Assembly: GCF_902497745.1 (NCBI RefSeq)
Contig: NZ_CABVHJ010000012.1
Span: forward strand, 62,001-126,000
Origin: Pseudomonas fluorescens
GTDB taxonomy: Bacteria > Pseudomonadota > Gammaproteobacteria > Pseudomonadales > Pseudomonadaceae
Length of the DNA stretch: 64,000 nucleotides
Reading direction: 5' to 3'
Below are positions 43,853 through 52,284 of the stretch, piece by piece. The translations under genes were made by a program, and so were the position numbers. Under the pieces are notes generated by a model. The model ran no database searches, had not been told where the DNA came from, and saw only the letters and a program-made list of their open reading frames with translations. The first letter of the stretch is position 1. Each line of letters opens with the position of its first letter.

Positions 43853-44695
43853 ATGAACGATCAAATGCGCAACTCCTTCACCTCCGTGGCGCCGCCGATC
43901 GTCGCCTCGCCGGCCAAACGCATCCAGGCGCTGACCGGTGATCCGGATTTCATGACCTCGCTGGCCCGCGGTCTGGCGGTGGTGCAGGCGTTTCAGGAGC
44001 GCAAACGCCATCTGACCATCGCCCAGATCAGCCACCGGACGGAGATTCCCCGCGCGGCCGTGCGCCGTTGCCTGCATACACTGATCAAGCTTGGCTACGC
44101 CACCACTGACGGTCGCACCTACTCATTGCTGCCCAAGGTGCTGACCCTCGGCCACGCGTATCTGTCGTCGACGCCACTGGCAGTTTCCGCCCAGCCGTAC
44201 CTCGACCGCATGAGCGAGCAACTGCACGAAGCCTGCAACATGGCCACACTCGAAGGCGACGACATTCTCTACATCGCCCGTTCGGCGACCACCCAGCGGT
44301 TGATTTCGGTGGATCTGTCAGTGGGAGGGCGCTTGCCGGCGTATTGCACATCGATGGGCCGCATTCTCTTGGCGGCACTGGACGACACGTCTTTGCGTGA
44401 ATATCTCGATCATGCCGAACTGGTCGCCAAGACCAGCCGCACGATTCACACCCCTGACGCGCTGCTCGAATGCCTGCAGGAAGTGCGGCAGCAGGGCTGG
44501 TGCATCGTCGATCAGGAACTGGAACAGGGTCTGCGCTCGATTGCCGTGCCGGTCTACGACGCGTCCGGGCAAGTCGTCGCGGCGCTCAACGTCAGCACCC
44601 ACGCCGGTCGCGTCAGTCGGACCGAGCTGGAGCAGCGCTTCCTGCCGGGCTTGCTCAGTGCCAGTCGCGACCTCAGTGCGCAGTTGTTCGCCTGA
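43853..44695 (+). CDS. pcaR: IclR-family regulator of the pca genes
   Basis: The 280-residue protein has an N-terminal helix-turn-helix (HLTIAQISHRTEIPRAAVRRCLHTLIKLGYA) and the IclR effector domain (SEQLHEACNMATLEGDDILYIARS, and AYCTSMGRILLAA). PcaR activates protocatechuate and beta-ketoadipate genes in response to beta-ketoadipate. The position at the head of the cluster and the TTCGATAA palindromes nearby agree. Start ATG 43853 follows AAAGGACAAGAA. Confidence 0.95.
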   Translation: MNDQMRNSFTSVAPPIVASPAKRIQALTGDPDFMTSLARGLAVVQAFQERKRHLTIAQISHRTEIPRAAVRRCLHTLIKLGYATTDGRTYSLLPKVLTLGHAYLSSTPLAVSAQPYLDRMSEQLHEACNMATLEGDDILYIARSATTQRLISVDLSVGGRLPAYCTSMGRILLAALDDTSLREYLDHAELVAKTSRTIHTPDALLECLQEVRQQGWCIVDQELEQGLRSIAVPVYDASGQVVAALNVSTHAGRVSRTELEQRFLPGLLSASRDLSAQLFA

Positions 44696-44703
44696 TGAAG
44701 ATG

Positions 44704-44735
44704 TTCGATAAACGCACAGTGTTGCGTTTATCGAA
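44704..44735 (+). promoter_or_regulatory. putative PcaR operator between pcaR and pcaK
   Basis: Perfect 13-bp arms TTCGATAAACGCA and TGCGTTTATCGAA flank CAGTGT. The half-site TTCGATAA is shared with the sites before pcaR and pcaI. The element could also act as a hairpin at the end of pcaR; no T-run follows, which favours an operator. Confidence 0.7.
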
Positions 44736-44989
44736 TTGACGCTAAAACCCTCGGATCATTAATGTCGCGGCAGCGTCATCCGGCGCTGATGTGAATGAGC
44801 CCGCCGGACTGTCGACCCCCATAATAATGACAAGAGGCAACTCACCATGCGCATGCTCCCCGACTGTCTCCGCTCCACCCGCTGTTGCCGGGTTTCCCGC
44901 AACGCCTGATCCAGATCTTCTATTCTTGTGACCGTGCCGTTCGTTGGCCGGCCGCCGTTCGACTGCGTTTTTTGCGTGGAATAAAAATA

Positions 44990-46336
44990 ATGAACCAGCC
45001 TCAGTCCGCTGTGGGTAACTGCCTCGACGTGCAGACCTTCATCAATGCCCAACCGATCTCGCGCTATCAGTGGCGAGTGGTGATCCTGTGTTTCCTGATT
45101 GTCTTTCTCGATGGTCTCGACACCGCCGCGATGGGCTTCATTGCCCCGGCGTTGTCGCAGGATTGGGGTATCGACCGCGCCAGTCTTGGTCCGGTGATGA
45201 GTGCTGCGTTGATCGGCATGGTTTTCGGTGCATTGGGTTCCGGCCCGTTGGCTGACCGCTTTGGACGAAAAGTCGTACTGGTGGGCGCTGTGGTTCTGTT
45301 CGGCGCCTTCAGCCTTGCTTCGGCATACAGCACTAACGTTGAACAACTGCTGGTGCTGCGCTTCCTGACCGGTCTCGGCTTGGGCGCGGGGATGCCGAAC
45401 GCCACCACACTGCTCTCGGAATACACCCCGGAGCGCAAGAAGTCGCTGTTGGTGACCAGCATGTTCTGCGGCTTCAACCTGGGCATGGCCGGTGGCGGGT
45501 TTATTTCCGCCAAGCTGATTCCAGCGTTCGGCTGGCACAGCCTGTTGCTGATTGGCGGGGTTCTGCCGTTGATCCTCGCCGTGGTGCTGCTGTTCTGGCT
45601 GCCGGAATCGGCGCGCTACCTTGTAGTCCGCAACCGTGGCACCGACAAAATCCGCAAAACCCTGGCGCCGATCGATCCGGCCACCGTCGCCCAGGCCGCA
45701 AGCTTCAGCGTGCCGGAACAGAAAACCGTCAAGGCGCGCAATGTGTTCGCGGTGATCTTCTCCGGCACCTACAGCACTGGCACCTTGCTGCTGTGGCTGA
45801 CCTATTTCATGGGCCTGGTGATTGTTTATCTGCTGACCAGTTGGCTGCCGACGCTGATGCGTGACAGTGGCGCGAGCATGGAGCAAGCCGCGTTCATCGG
45901 TGCGTTGTTCCAGTTCGGCGGGGTTTTGAGCGCGGTGGCTGTGGGATGGGCCATGGACCGCTTCAATCCGCACAAGGTCATCGGCACTTTCTACCTGCTT
46001 GCCGGGGTGTTTGCCTACGCGGTGGGGCAGAGTCTGGGGAATATCACGTTGCTGGCGACGCTGGTGCTGGTGGCAGGGATGTGCGTGAACGGTGCGCAAT
46101 CGGCGATGCCGTCGCTGGCGGCGCGGTTCTATCCAACGCAGGGGCGGGCGACCGGGGTCTCGTGGATGCTGGGGATTGGCCGGTTTGGTGCGATTCTCGG
46201 GGCGTGGATGGGCGCTACCTTGTTGGGCCTGGGCTGGAATTTCGAGCAGGTGTTGACGGCGTTGGTGATTCCGGCGGCGTTGGCCACCACGGCGGTGGTG
46301 ATTAAAGGCGTGGTCAGTCATGCGGATGCGACCTGA
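44990..46336 (+). CDS. pcaK: 4-hydroxybenzoate/protocatechuate transporter PcaK
   Basis: ATG 44990 gives a 448-residue MFS protein starting MNQPQSAVGNCLDVQTFINA. It has the aromatic acid:H+ symporter features: LDGLDTAAMGFIAPALS with the helix 1 DGxD motif, and GPLADRFGRKVVL in the first cytoplasmic loop. PcaK imports 4-hydroxybenzoate and protocatechuate and contributes to chemotaxis to aromatic acids. The 254-bp leader contains the TTCGATAA palindrome. A REP doublet separates it from pcaI. Confidence 0.93.
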   Translation: MNQPQSAVGNCLDVQTFINAQPISRYQWRVVILCFLIVFLDGLDTAAMGFIAPALSQDWGIDRASLGPVMSAALIGMVFGALGSGPLADRFGRKVVLVGAVVLFGAFSLASAYSTNVEQLLVLRFLTGLGLGAGMPNATTLLSEYTPERKKSLLVTSMFCGFNLGMAGGGFISAKLIPAFGWHSLLLIGGVLPLILAVVLLFWLPESARYLVVRNRGTDKIRKTLAPIDPATVAQAASFSVPEQKTVKARNVFAVIFSGTYSTGTLLLWLTYFMGLVIVYLLTSWLPTLMRDSGASMEQAAFIGALFQFGGVLSAVAVGWAMDRFNPHKVIGTFYLLAGVFAYAVGQSLGNITLLATLVLVAGMCVNGAQSAMPSLAARFYPTQGRATGVSWMLGIGRFGAILGAWMGATLLGLGWNFEQVLTALVIPAALATTAVVIKGVVSHADAT

Positions 46337-46353
46337 TATTTCGATGTAAAGCG

Positions 46354-46429
46354 AAAAGATCGCAGCCTTCGGCAGCTCCTACATGTGAACGCGTAACCCT
46401 GTAGGAGCTGCCGAAGGCTGCGATCTTTT
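46354..46429. repeat. REP doublet, GTAGGAGCTGCCG family
   Basis: Inverted GATCGCAGCCTTCGGCAGCTCC copies flank about 20 bp between pcaK and pcaI. The fold may end the pcaK transcript. Confidence 0.9.
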
Positions 46430-46464
46430 GCAGGCAACACGAACCGATAGGCTGACAACAATCC

Positions 46465-46498
46465 GTTCGATAAACGAACACTCAGTCGATTATCGGAT
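46465..46498 (+). promoter_or_regulatory. putative PcaR operator before pcaI
   Basis: GTTCGATAAACGAAC is followed seven bases later by TCGATTATCGGAT, giving two inverted TCGATAA-like boxes. It lies about 100 bp before the pcaI start and probably controls the whole pcaIJFHGTBDC block. Confidence 0.65.
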
Positions 46499-46598
46499 TG
46501 TTTGGCGATTTTCCCAGGCTTAATCTGCAGTGACTCCGGCGCTGAACCTCGCGCCTTTTTATCACTGGCGATTCATTACAAAAACAGGAGCCCGCTCC

Positions 46599-47456
46599 AT
46601 GGCTGAGATCCTTTCGCTGCACGACGCGGTGAAGCAATTCGTCAACGACGGCGACACCGTCGCGCTCGAAGGCTTCACTCACCTGATCCCTACGGCCGCC
46701 GGTCATGAAATCATTCGTCAGGGCAAGAAAGATCTGACGCTGGTGCGGATGACACCTGACCTGATCTACGACCAACTGATCGGTGCCGGTTGCGCACGCA
46801 AACTGATTTTCTCCTGGGGCGGCAACCCGGGTGTGGGTTCCCTGCACCGCCTGCGTGACGCGGTCGAGAAGCAATGGCCGCACCCGCTGGAAATCGAAGA
46901 ACACAGCCACGCCGACCTGGCCAATGCCTACGTCGCTGGTGCCTCCGGCCTGCCATTCGCGGTGCTGCGTGCCTACGCCGGCTCCGACCTGCCGAAGGTC
47001 AATCCGCTGATCAAAACCGTGACCTGCCCGTTCACCGGTGAAGTGCTGGCGGCGGTGCCGTCGGTGCGCCCGGACGTGACCGTGATCCACGCACAGAAAG
47101 CCGACCGCCAAGGCAACGTGCTGCTGTGGGGCATTCTCGGTGTGCAGAAAGAAGCTGCTTTGGCCGCCAAACGCTGCATCGTCACTGTTGAAGAAATCGT
47201 CGATGACCTCAACGCGCCGATGAACGCCTGCGTCCTGCCAACCTGGGCCTTGAGTGCGGTCTGCCACGTGCCCGGCGGTGCGCATCCGTCCTACGCCCAC
47301 GGTTACACCGAGCGTGACAATCGTTTCTATCAAGCGTGGGATCCGATCGCCCGCGACCGTGAGACTTTTACTGCGTGGATCAACGAATACATCCATGGCT
47401 GCGCTGACTTCAGCGCGTTCCAGGCCAAGTTGGCCGCTGCTTCGGAGGCCAAGTAA
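46599..47456 (+). CDS. pcaI: 3-oxoadipate CoA-transferase subunit A
   Basis: The 285-residue protein starts MAEILSLHDAVKQFVNDGDT at ATG 46599, with CAGGAG nine bases upstream. It has the CoA-transferase I fold (VALEGFTHLIPTAAGHEI). With PcaJ it moves CoA from succinyl-CoA to beta-ketoadipate. The stop codon overlaps the pcaJ start (TAATG). Confidence 0.93.
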   Translation: MAEILSLHDAVKQFVNDGDTVALEGFTHLIPTAAGHEIIRQGKKDLTLVRMTPDLIYDQLIGAGCARKLIFSWGGNPGVGSLHRLRDAVEKQWPHPLEIEEHSHADLANAYVAGASGLPFAVLRAYAGSDLPKVNPLIKTVTCPFTGEVLAAVPSVRPDVTVIHAQKADRQGNVLLWGILGVQKEAALAAKRCIVTVEEIVDDLNAPMNACVLPTWALSAVCHVPGGAHPSYAHGYTERDNRFYQAWDPIARDRETFTAWINEYIHGCADFSAFQAKLAAASEAK

Positions 47457-48235
47457 TGACTTACACCACCAATGAAATGATGACCGTCGCGGCGGCCCGT
47501 CGCCTGAAGAACGGCTCGGTGTGCTTCGTCGGCATCGGCCTGCCGTCGAAAGCCGCCAACCTTGCGCGCCTGACCTCCTCGCCAGACGTGGTGCTGATCT
47601 ATGAGTCGGGCCCGATTGGCGCCAAGCCAAGCGTGCTGCCGCTGTCGATCGGTGACGGCGAACTGGCGGAAACCGCTGACACTGTCGTACCGACCGGTGA
47701 GATTTTTCGCTATTGGCTGCAGGGCGGGCGCATCGACGTCGGTTTTCTCGGCGCCGCGCAGGTCGACCGTTTCGGCAACATCAACACCACCGTGGTCGGC
47801 GATTATTTCTCGCCGAAAGTGCGCCTGCCGGGTGCCGGTGGCGCGCCGGAGATCGCCGGTTCGGCGAAAAGCGTGTTGATCATCCTTAAACAGTCGGCGC
47901 GCTCGTTTGTCGACAAGCTCGATTTCATCACCTCGGTCGGTCACGGCGAGGGCGGCGATTCGCGCAAACGTCTGGGCCTGCCGGGCGCCGGGCCGGTCGG
48001 GATCATCACCGACCTGTGCATCATGGAGCCGGAAGCGGGCACCCACGAATTTGTGGTCACTGCACTGCATCCGGGTGTAACCCGCGAGCAAGTGGTCGCG
48101 GCCACCGGGTGGGCGATTCGTTTTGCTGACAACGTTGAAACCACCGCTAAACCGACCGAGGTCGAACTGACCGCGCTGCGCGACCTCGAAGCGCGCACCG
48201 CCGCCGCCCACGGTCAGGCACCGGGAGAAGCATGA
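47456..48235 (+). CDS. pcaJ: 3-oxoadipate CoA-transferase subunit B
   Basis: The 259-residue protein has VCFVGIGLPSKAANLARL and YESGPIGAKPSVLPLSIGDG, where the Glu is the expected CoA-thioester-forming residue of subunit B. It overlaps pcaI by one base and pcaF by 4 bp, so the three proteins are probably made together. Confidence 0.94.
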   Translation: MTYTTNEMMTVAAARRLKNGSVCFVGIGLPSKAANLARLTSSPDVVLIYESGPIGAKPSVLPLSIGDGELAETADTVVPTGEIFRYWLQGGRIDVGFLGAAQVDRFGNINTTVVGDYFSPKVRLPGAGGAPEIAGSAKSVLIILKQSARSFVDKLDFITSVGHGEGGDSRKRLGLPGAGPVGIITDLCIMEPEAGTHEFVVTALHPGVTREQVVAATGWAIRFADNVETTAKPTEVELTALRDLEARTAAAHGQAPGEA

Positions 48236-49437
48236 TGCGTGACGTTTATATCTGCGACGCGATTCGCACGCCGATCGGCCGTTTTGGTGGCGGACTGTCT
48301 GCCGTCCGCGCTGATGATTTGGCCGCCGTGCCGATCAAGGCCCTGATGGAACGCAATCCCTCGGTGGACTGGAACGCCATCGACGAAGTGTTCCTCGGTT
48401 GCGCCAACCAGGCCGGCGAAGACAATCGCAACGTCGCGCGCATGGCGCTGCTGTTGGCGGGCCTGCCGGACAGCGTACCGGGCGTGACCCTCAATCGTCT
48501 TTGCGCTTCGGGCATGGACGCAATTGGCACCGCATTCCGGGCGATTGCCAGCGGTGAGATGGAGCTGGCGATTGCCGGCGGCGTCGAGTCGATGTCCCGC
48601 GCACCGTTCGTGATGGGCAAGGCTGACGCAGCGTTTTCGCGCAACATGAAGCTGGAAGACACCACCATCGGCTGGCGTTTCATCAACCCGTTGATGAAGG
48701 CGCAGTACGGCGTCGACGCGATGCCGCAGACTGCCGACAACGTCGCCGACGACTATAAAGTCTCGCGCGCCGATCAGGACGCGTTCGCCCTGCGCAGTCA
48801 GCAACGGACGGCCGCCGCTCAGGCTGCAGGATTTTTCGCTGAAGAAATTGTTGAAGTGCGGATTGCCCACAAGAAGGGTGAAACCGTGGTCAGCCAGGAC
48901 GAACATCCGCGCGCCGACACGACGATTGAAGCGTTGACCAAGTTGAAGCCGGTCAACGGCCCGGACAAAACCGTCACCGCCGGCAATGCCTCCGGGGTCA
49001 ACGACGGTGCTGCCGCACTGATTCTGGCTTCCGCCGAAGCGGTGAAAAAACACGGCCTGACCGCCCGCGCCAAAGTGCTCGGCATGGCCAGCGCCGGTGT
49101 CGCGCCCCGTGTGATGGGCATCGGCCCGGTGCCGGCGGTGCGCAAATTGATCGAACGCCTCGGCGTAGCGGTCAGCGATTTCGACGTGATTGAGCTCAAC
49201 GAAGCGTTTGCCAGCCAAGGTTTGGCGGTGCTGCGTGAACTGGGTCTGGCGGATGACGCCGCGCAGGTCAACCCGAACGGTGGCGCCATTGCCTTGGGTC
49301 ACCCGCTGGGCATGAGCGGTGCGCGTCTGGTGCTGACTGCCCTGCATCAGCTGGAAAAAACCGGTGGCAAGAAAGGTCTGGCGACCATGTGCGTCGGTGT
49401 CGGCCAAGGTCTGGCCCTGGCCATCGAACGCGTCTGA
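48232..49437 (+). CDS. pcaF: 3-oxoadipyl-CoA thiolase
   Basis: The 401-residue thiolase has the nucleophile Cys91 in LNRLCASGMDAIG. ALGHPLGMSGARL near residue 350 and TMCVGVGQGLALAIERV at the end supply the catalytic His and second Cys. It splits beta-ketoadipyl-CoA into acetyl-CoA and succinyl-CoA, the last pathway step. Two adjacent ATGs (48232, 48235) overlap the pcaJ stop. Confidence 0.96.
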   Translation: MMRDVYICDAIRTPIGRFGGGLSAVRADDLAAVPIKALMERNPSVDWNAIDEVFLGCANQAGEDNRNVARMALLLAGLPDSVPGVTLNRLCASGMDAIGTAFRAIASGEMELAIAGGVESMSRAPFVMGKADAAFSRNMKLEDTTIGWRFINPLMKAQYGVDAMPQTADNVADDYKVSRADQDAFALRSQQRTAAAQAAGFFAEEIVEVRIAHKKGETVVSQDEHPRADTTIEALTKLKPVNGPDKTVTAGNASGVNDGAAALILASAEAVKKHGLTARAKVLGMASAGVAPRVMGIGPVPAVRKLIERLGVAVSDFDVIELNEAFASQGLAVLRELGLADDAAQVNPNGGAIALGHPLGMSGARLVLTALHQLEKTGGKKGLATMCVGVGQGLALAIERV

Positions 49438-49473
49438 CGCAAGCCGTGACGAAAAAGAACAGAGGAAAGCGAC

Positions 49474-50178
49474 ATGTCTGACAAGCCTGGTTACCGTCGT
49501 CCGCAGGAAGGCACTCAACCTGAGTACCTGCACCCGACGTATCAATCCACCAACCTGCGTTCGCCGTCGAAGCCGTTGGTGTTTCTGCCGCACTCGCTGT
49601 CGGAAATCACCGGGCCGACCATCGGCGCCGAGCGTGTGGGCGACACCGATAACGACCTGACCGCCCAGCATGAAGGCGAGCCGCAGGGCGAACGCATCAT
49701 CATTCACGGCCGCGTGCTCGACGAAAATGGTCTGCCGGTGCCGGGAATTCTGGTGGAGATCTGGCAGGCCAATGCTGCCGGCCGCTACAACCACAAGCGT
49801 GACCTGCACGACGCGCCGCTGGACCCGAACTTCACCGGCACTGGCCGCACCGTCACCGACGCCGACGGCTGGTATCAGTTTCAGACCATCAAGCCCGGCG
49901 CCTATCCGTGGGGCAACCACCACAACGCCTGGCGTCCGGCGCACATCCACTTTTCGCTGTTCGGGCCGAGCATCCTCACCCGCTTGGTCACGCAAATGTA
50001 TTTCCCGGGCGATCCGCTGCTGGCCTACGACCCGATCTACAACTGCGTGCCGGACACTTCGGCCAAGGAACGCCTGATCGCCAGTTTCGATCTGGAAAAA
50101 ACCATTCCGTCCTACGCCCTCGGTTATCGCTGGGACATCGTGCTGCGCGGGCGTGAAGCCACGCCGATGGAGAAATAA
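49474..50178 (+). CDS. pcaH: protocatechuate 3,4-dioxygenase beta subunit
   Basis: The 234-residue protein carries the non-haem iron ligands of the beta subunit: a Tyr in AAGRYNHKRDLHDAPLDPNF, a Tyr in GAYPWGNHHNAW, and the His pair in RPAHIHFSLFG. The enzyme opens the protocatechuate ring between the two hydroxyls (intradiol), giving beta-carboxy-cis,cis-muconate. It starts 36 bp after pcaF behind AGAGGAAAG and is followed one base later by pcaG. Confidence 0.96.
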   Translation: MSDKPGYRRPQEGTQPEYLHPTYQSTNLRSPSKPLVFLPHSLSEITGPTIGAERVGDTDNDLTAQHEGEPQGERIIIHGRVLDENGLPVPGILVEIWQANAAGRYNHKRDLHDAPLDPNFTGTGRTVTDADGWYQFQTIKPGAYPWGNHHNAWRPAHIHFSLFGPSILTRLVTQMYFPGDPLLAYDPIYNCVPDTSAKERLIASFDLEKTIPSYALGYRWDIVLRGREATPMEK

Positions 50179-50179
50179 G

Positions 50180-50746
50180 ATGACGCTGACTGCGACCACG
50201 TCCCACACCGTCGGGCCGTATTACCACATCGGCCTGACCTGGCTGAACCGCGAAAACCTCACTGTCGAGCAAACCCTCGGCGAGCGTGTGGCGATCACCG
50301 GGCAAGTGGTGGATGGCAATGGCGATGTCGTCAACGACGCCATGCTCGAAGTCTGGCAGGCGAATGCCGCCGGCAAATACGACCACCCGGAAGACGAGCA
50401 GGACAAACCGCTCGATCCGAATTTCGAAGGCTTTGGCCGGGTGCCGGTGGATGCTGAAGGGCGCTTCCGTTTCACCACGATCAAGCCGGGCACGGTTGAA
50501 GGGCTGAAGGGTTCGACCCAGGCGCCGCATCTGGTGGTGCTGGTGTTTGCCCGTGGCTTGGTCAAGCACTTGCTGACGCGAATCTACTTTGAAGGCGAGC
50601 CGGCGAACGTTGATGATCCGCTGCTTGAGTGCGTGCCGGCTGAGCGTCGCAGTACGTTGCTGGCGAAGAAGGATGAATCGGGTGTTTACCAGTGGAATGT
50701 GATTCTGCAGGGTACTGATGCCGAAACCGTGTTCTTCGATTACTAA
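50180..50746 (+). CDS. pcaG: protocatechuate 3,4-dioxygenase alpha subunit
   Basis: ATG 50180, one base after the pcaH stop, gives 188 residues starting MTLTATTSHTVGPYYHIGLT. The alpha subunit shares the fold of PcaH (AAGKYDHPEDEQDKPLDPNF) but lacks the iron His pair; the matching position reads TQAPHLVVLVFARG. It shapes the substrate pocket. A REP doublet follows before pcaT. Confidence 0.95.
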   Translation: MTLTATTSHTVGPYYHIGLTWLNRENLTVEQTLGERVAITGQVVDGNGDVVNDAMLEVWQANAAGKYDHPEDEQDKPLDPNFEGFGRVPVDAEGRFRFTTIKPGTVEGLKGSTQAPHLVVLVFARGLVKHLLTRIYFEGEPANVDDPLLECVPAERRSTLLAKKDESGVYQWNVILQGTDAETVFFDY

Positions 50747-50764
50747 TAGATCACCACCATCCCC

Positions 50765-50864
50765 TGTGGGAGCGAGCCTGCTCGCGAAAGCGGTGGGTCA
50801 GCCAACATAAATGTCGACTGACACTCCCTCTTCGCGAGCAGGCTCGCTCCCACAGGGGAGAACT
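50765..50864. repeat. REP doublet, GTGGGAGCGAG family
   Basis: Two inverted copies about 50 bp apart lie between pcaG and pcaT, so it may divide the operon or stabilise upstream mRNA. Confidence 0.9.
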
Positions 50865-50942
50865 GTGTTGCAGATGGAACTGTGGAACGGGACTGTTGCA
50901 AAGTATGTCTAGACTCTCACTGTCCCTATCGAGTGAAAAACA

Positions 50943-52238
50943 ATGACAACCACTACCTCCCATTACACTGGTGAAGAGCGCAGCAAGCGCATCTTTGCCA
51001 TTGTCGGCGCCTCGTCCGGCAACCTCGTCGAATGGTTCGACTTCTACGTCTACGCCTTCTGCGCGATCTATTTCGCCCCGGCGTTTTTCCCCTCCGACAA
51101 CCCCACGGTGCAACTGGTCAACACCGCCGGCGTGTTCGCTGCCGGCTTCCTGATGCGCCCGATTGGCGGCTGGATTTTCGGTCGCGTGGCTGACAAACAC
51201 GGGCGCAAGAACTCGATGCTCATCTCGATTCTGATGATGTGCTTCGGCTCGTTGCTGATCGCTTGCTTGCCGACCTATAAAGACATCGGCGTCTGGGCAC
51301 CAGTCCTGCTGTTGTTCGCACGCTTGCTGCAAGGCCTGTCGGTCGGCGGCGAGTACGGCACCACCGCGACCTACATGAGCGAAGTCGCCCTCAAGGGCCA
51401 GCGCGGATTTTTCGCCTCGTTCCAGTATGTGACCCTGATCGGCGGGCAACTGCTGGCGGTGTCGCTGGTGGTGGTTCTGCAGCAGTTCCTCACCGAAGAA
51501 GACCTGCGTGCCTACGGCTGGCGGATTCCGTTTGTGGTCGGTGCGGTGGCGGCGTTGATTTCGCTGTTCCTGCGTCGTAGCTTGAAGGAAACCACCAACA
51601 AGGAAACCCGTGAACACAAGGACGCCGGTAGCATCGCCGCGCTGTTCCGCGATCACAAAGCTGCGTTCATCACCGTGCTCGGTTACACCGCCGGTGGCTC
51701 GCTGATTTTCTACACCTTCACCACGTACATGCAGAAATATTTGGTCAACACTGCGGGCATGCATGCCAAGACCGCCAGCTACATCATGACCGGCGCGCTC
51801 TTCCTTTATATGTGCATGCAGCCGCTGTTCGGCATGCTCGCCGACAAGATCGGCCGACGTAACTCGATGCTCTGGTTCGGCGCGCTCGGTACGCTGTTCA
51901 CCGTGCCGATTCTGCTGAGCCTGAAAAGTGTCAGCAGTCCGTTTCTCGCGTTTGTGTTGATCACCGTGGCGCTGGCGATTGTCAGTTTCTACACCTCGAT
52001 CAGCGGCCTGGTAAAAGCCGAAATGTTCCCGCCGGAAGTCCGCGCCCTTGGCGTTGGTCTGGCCTATGCGGTGGCGAATGCGATCTTCGGCGGCTCGGCG
52101 GAATTCGTCGCGCTGAGCCTGAAGAACATCGGCATGGAAAACTCCTTCTACTGGTACGTTACGGCCATGATGGCGATCGCCTTCCTGTTCAGTTTGCGTT
52201 TGCCGAAGCAGGCGGCGTACTTGCACCACGATCTCTAA
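50943..52238 (+). CDS. pcaT: MFS dicarboxylate/beta-ketoadipate transporter PcaT
   Basis: The 431-residue protein has 12 membrane segments and the metabolite:H+ symporter motifs GNLVEWFDFYVYAFCAIYF, RPIGGWIFGRVADKHGRK and LLQGLSVGGEYGTTATYMSE. PcaT in P. putida imports beta-ketoadipate and related dicarboxylates. Its position directly before pcaB is the same as in that species. Only 46 bp separate its stop from pcaB. Confidence 0.9.
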   Translation: MTTTTSHYTGEERSKRIFAIVGASSGNLVEWFDFYVYAFCAIYFAPAFFPSDNPTVQLVNTAGVFAAGFLMRPIGGWIFGRVADKHGRKNSMLISILMMCFGSLLIACLPTYKDIGVWAPVLLLFARLLQGLSVGGEYGTTATYMSEVALKGQRGFFASFQYVTLIGGQLLAVSLVVVLQQFLTEEDLRAYGWRIPFVVGAVAALISLFLRRSLKETTNKETREHKDAGSIAALFRDHKAAFITVLGYTAGGSLIFYTFTTYMQKYLVNTAGMHAKTASYIMTGALFLYMCMQPLFGMLADKIGRRNSMLWFGALGTLFTVPILLSLKSVSSPFLAFVLITVALAIVSFYTSISGLVKAEMFPPEVRALGVGLAYAVANAIFGGSAEFVALSLKNIGMENSFYWYVTAMMAIAFLFSLRLPKQAAYLHHDL

Positions 52239-52284
52239 CCCGATGCGCGCGGGTCGCCTCGGCCCGCGCCGGCAAGGACTGTTT

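Noticed and set aside
44759..46321. 520-codon frame antisense to pcaK
   Set aside because: The sense strand encodes a clear MFS protein; the antisense product is low-complexity.
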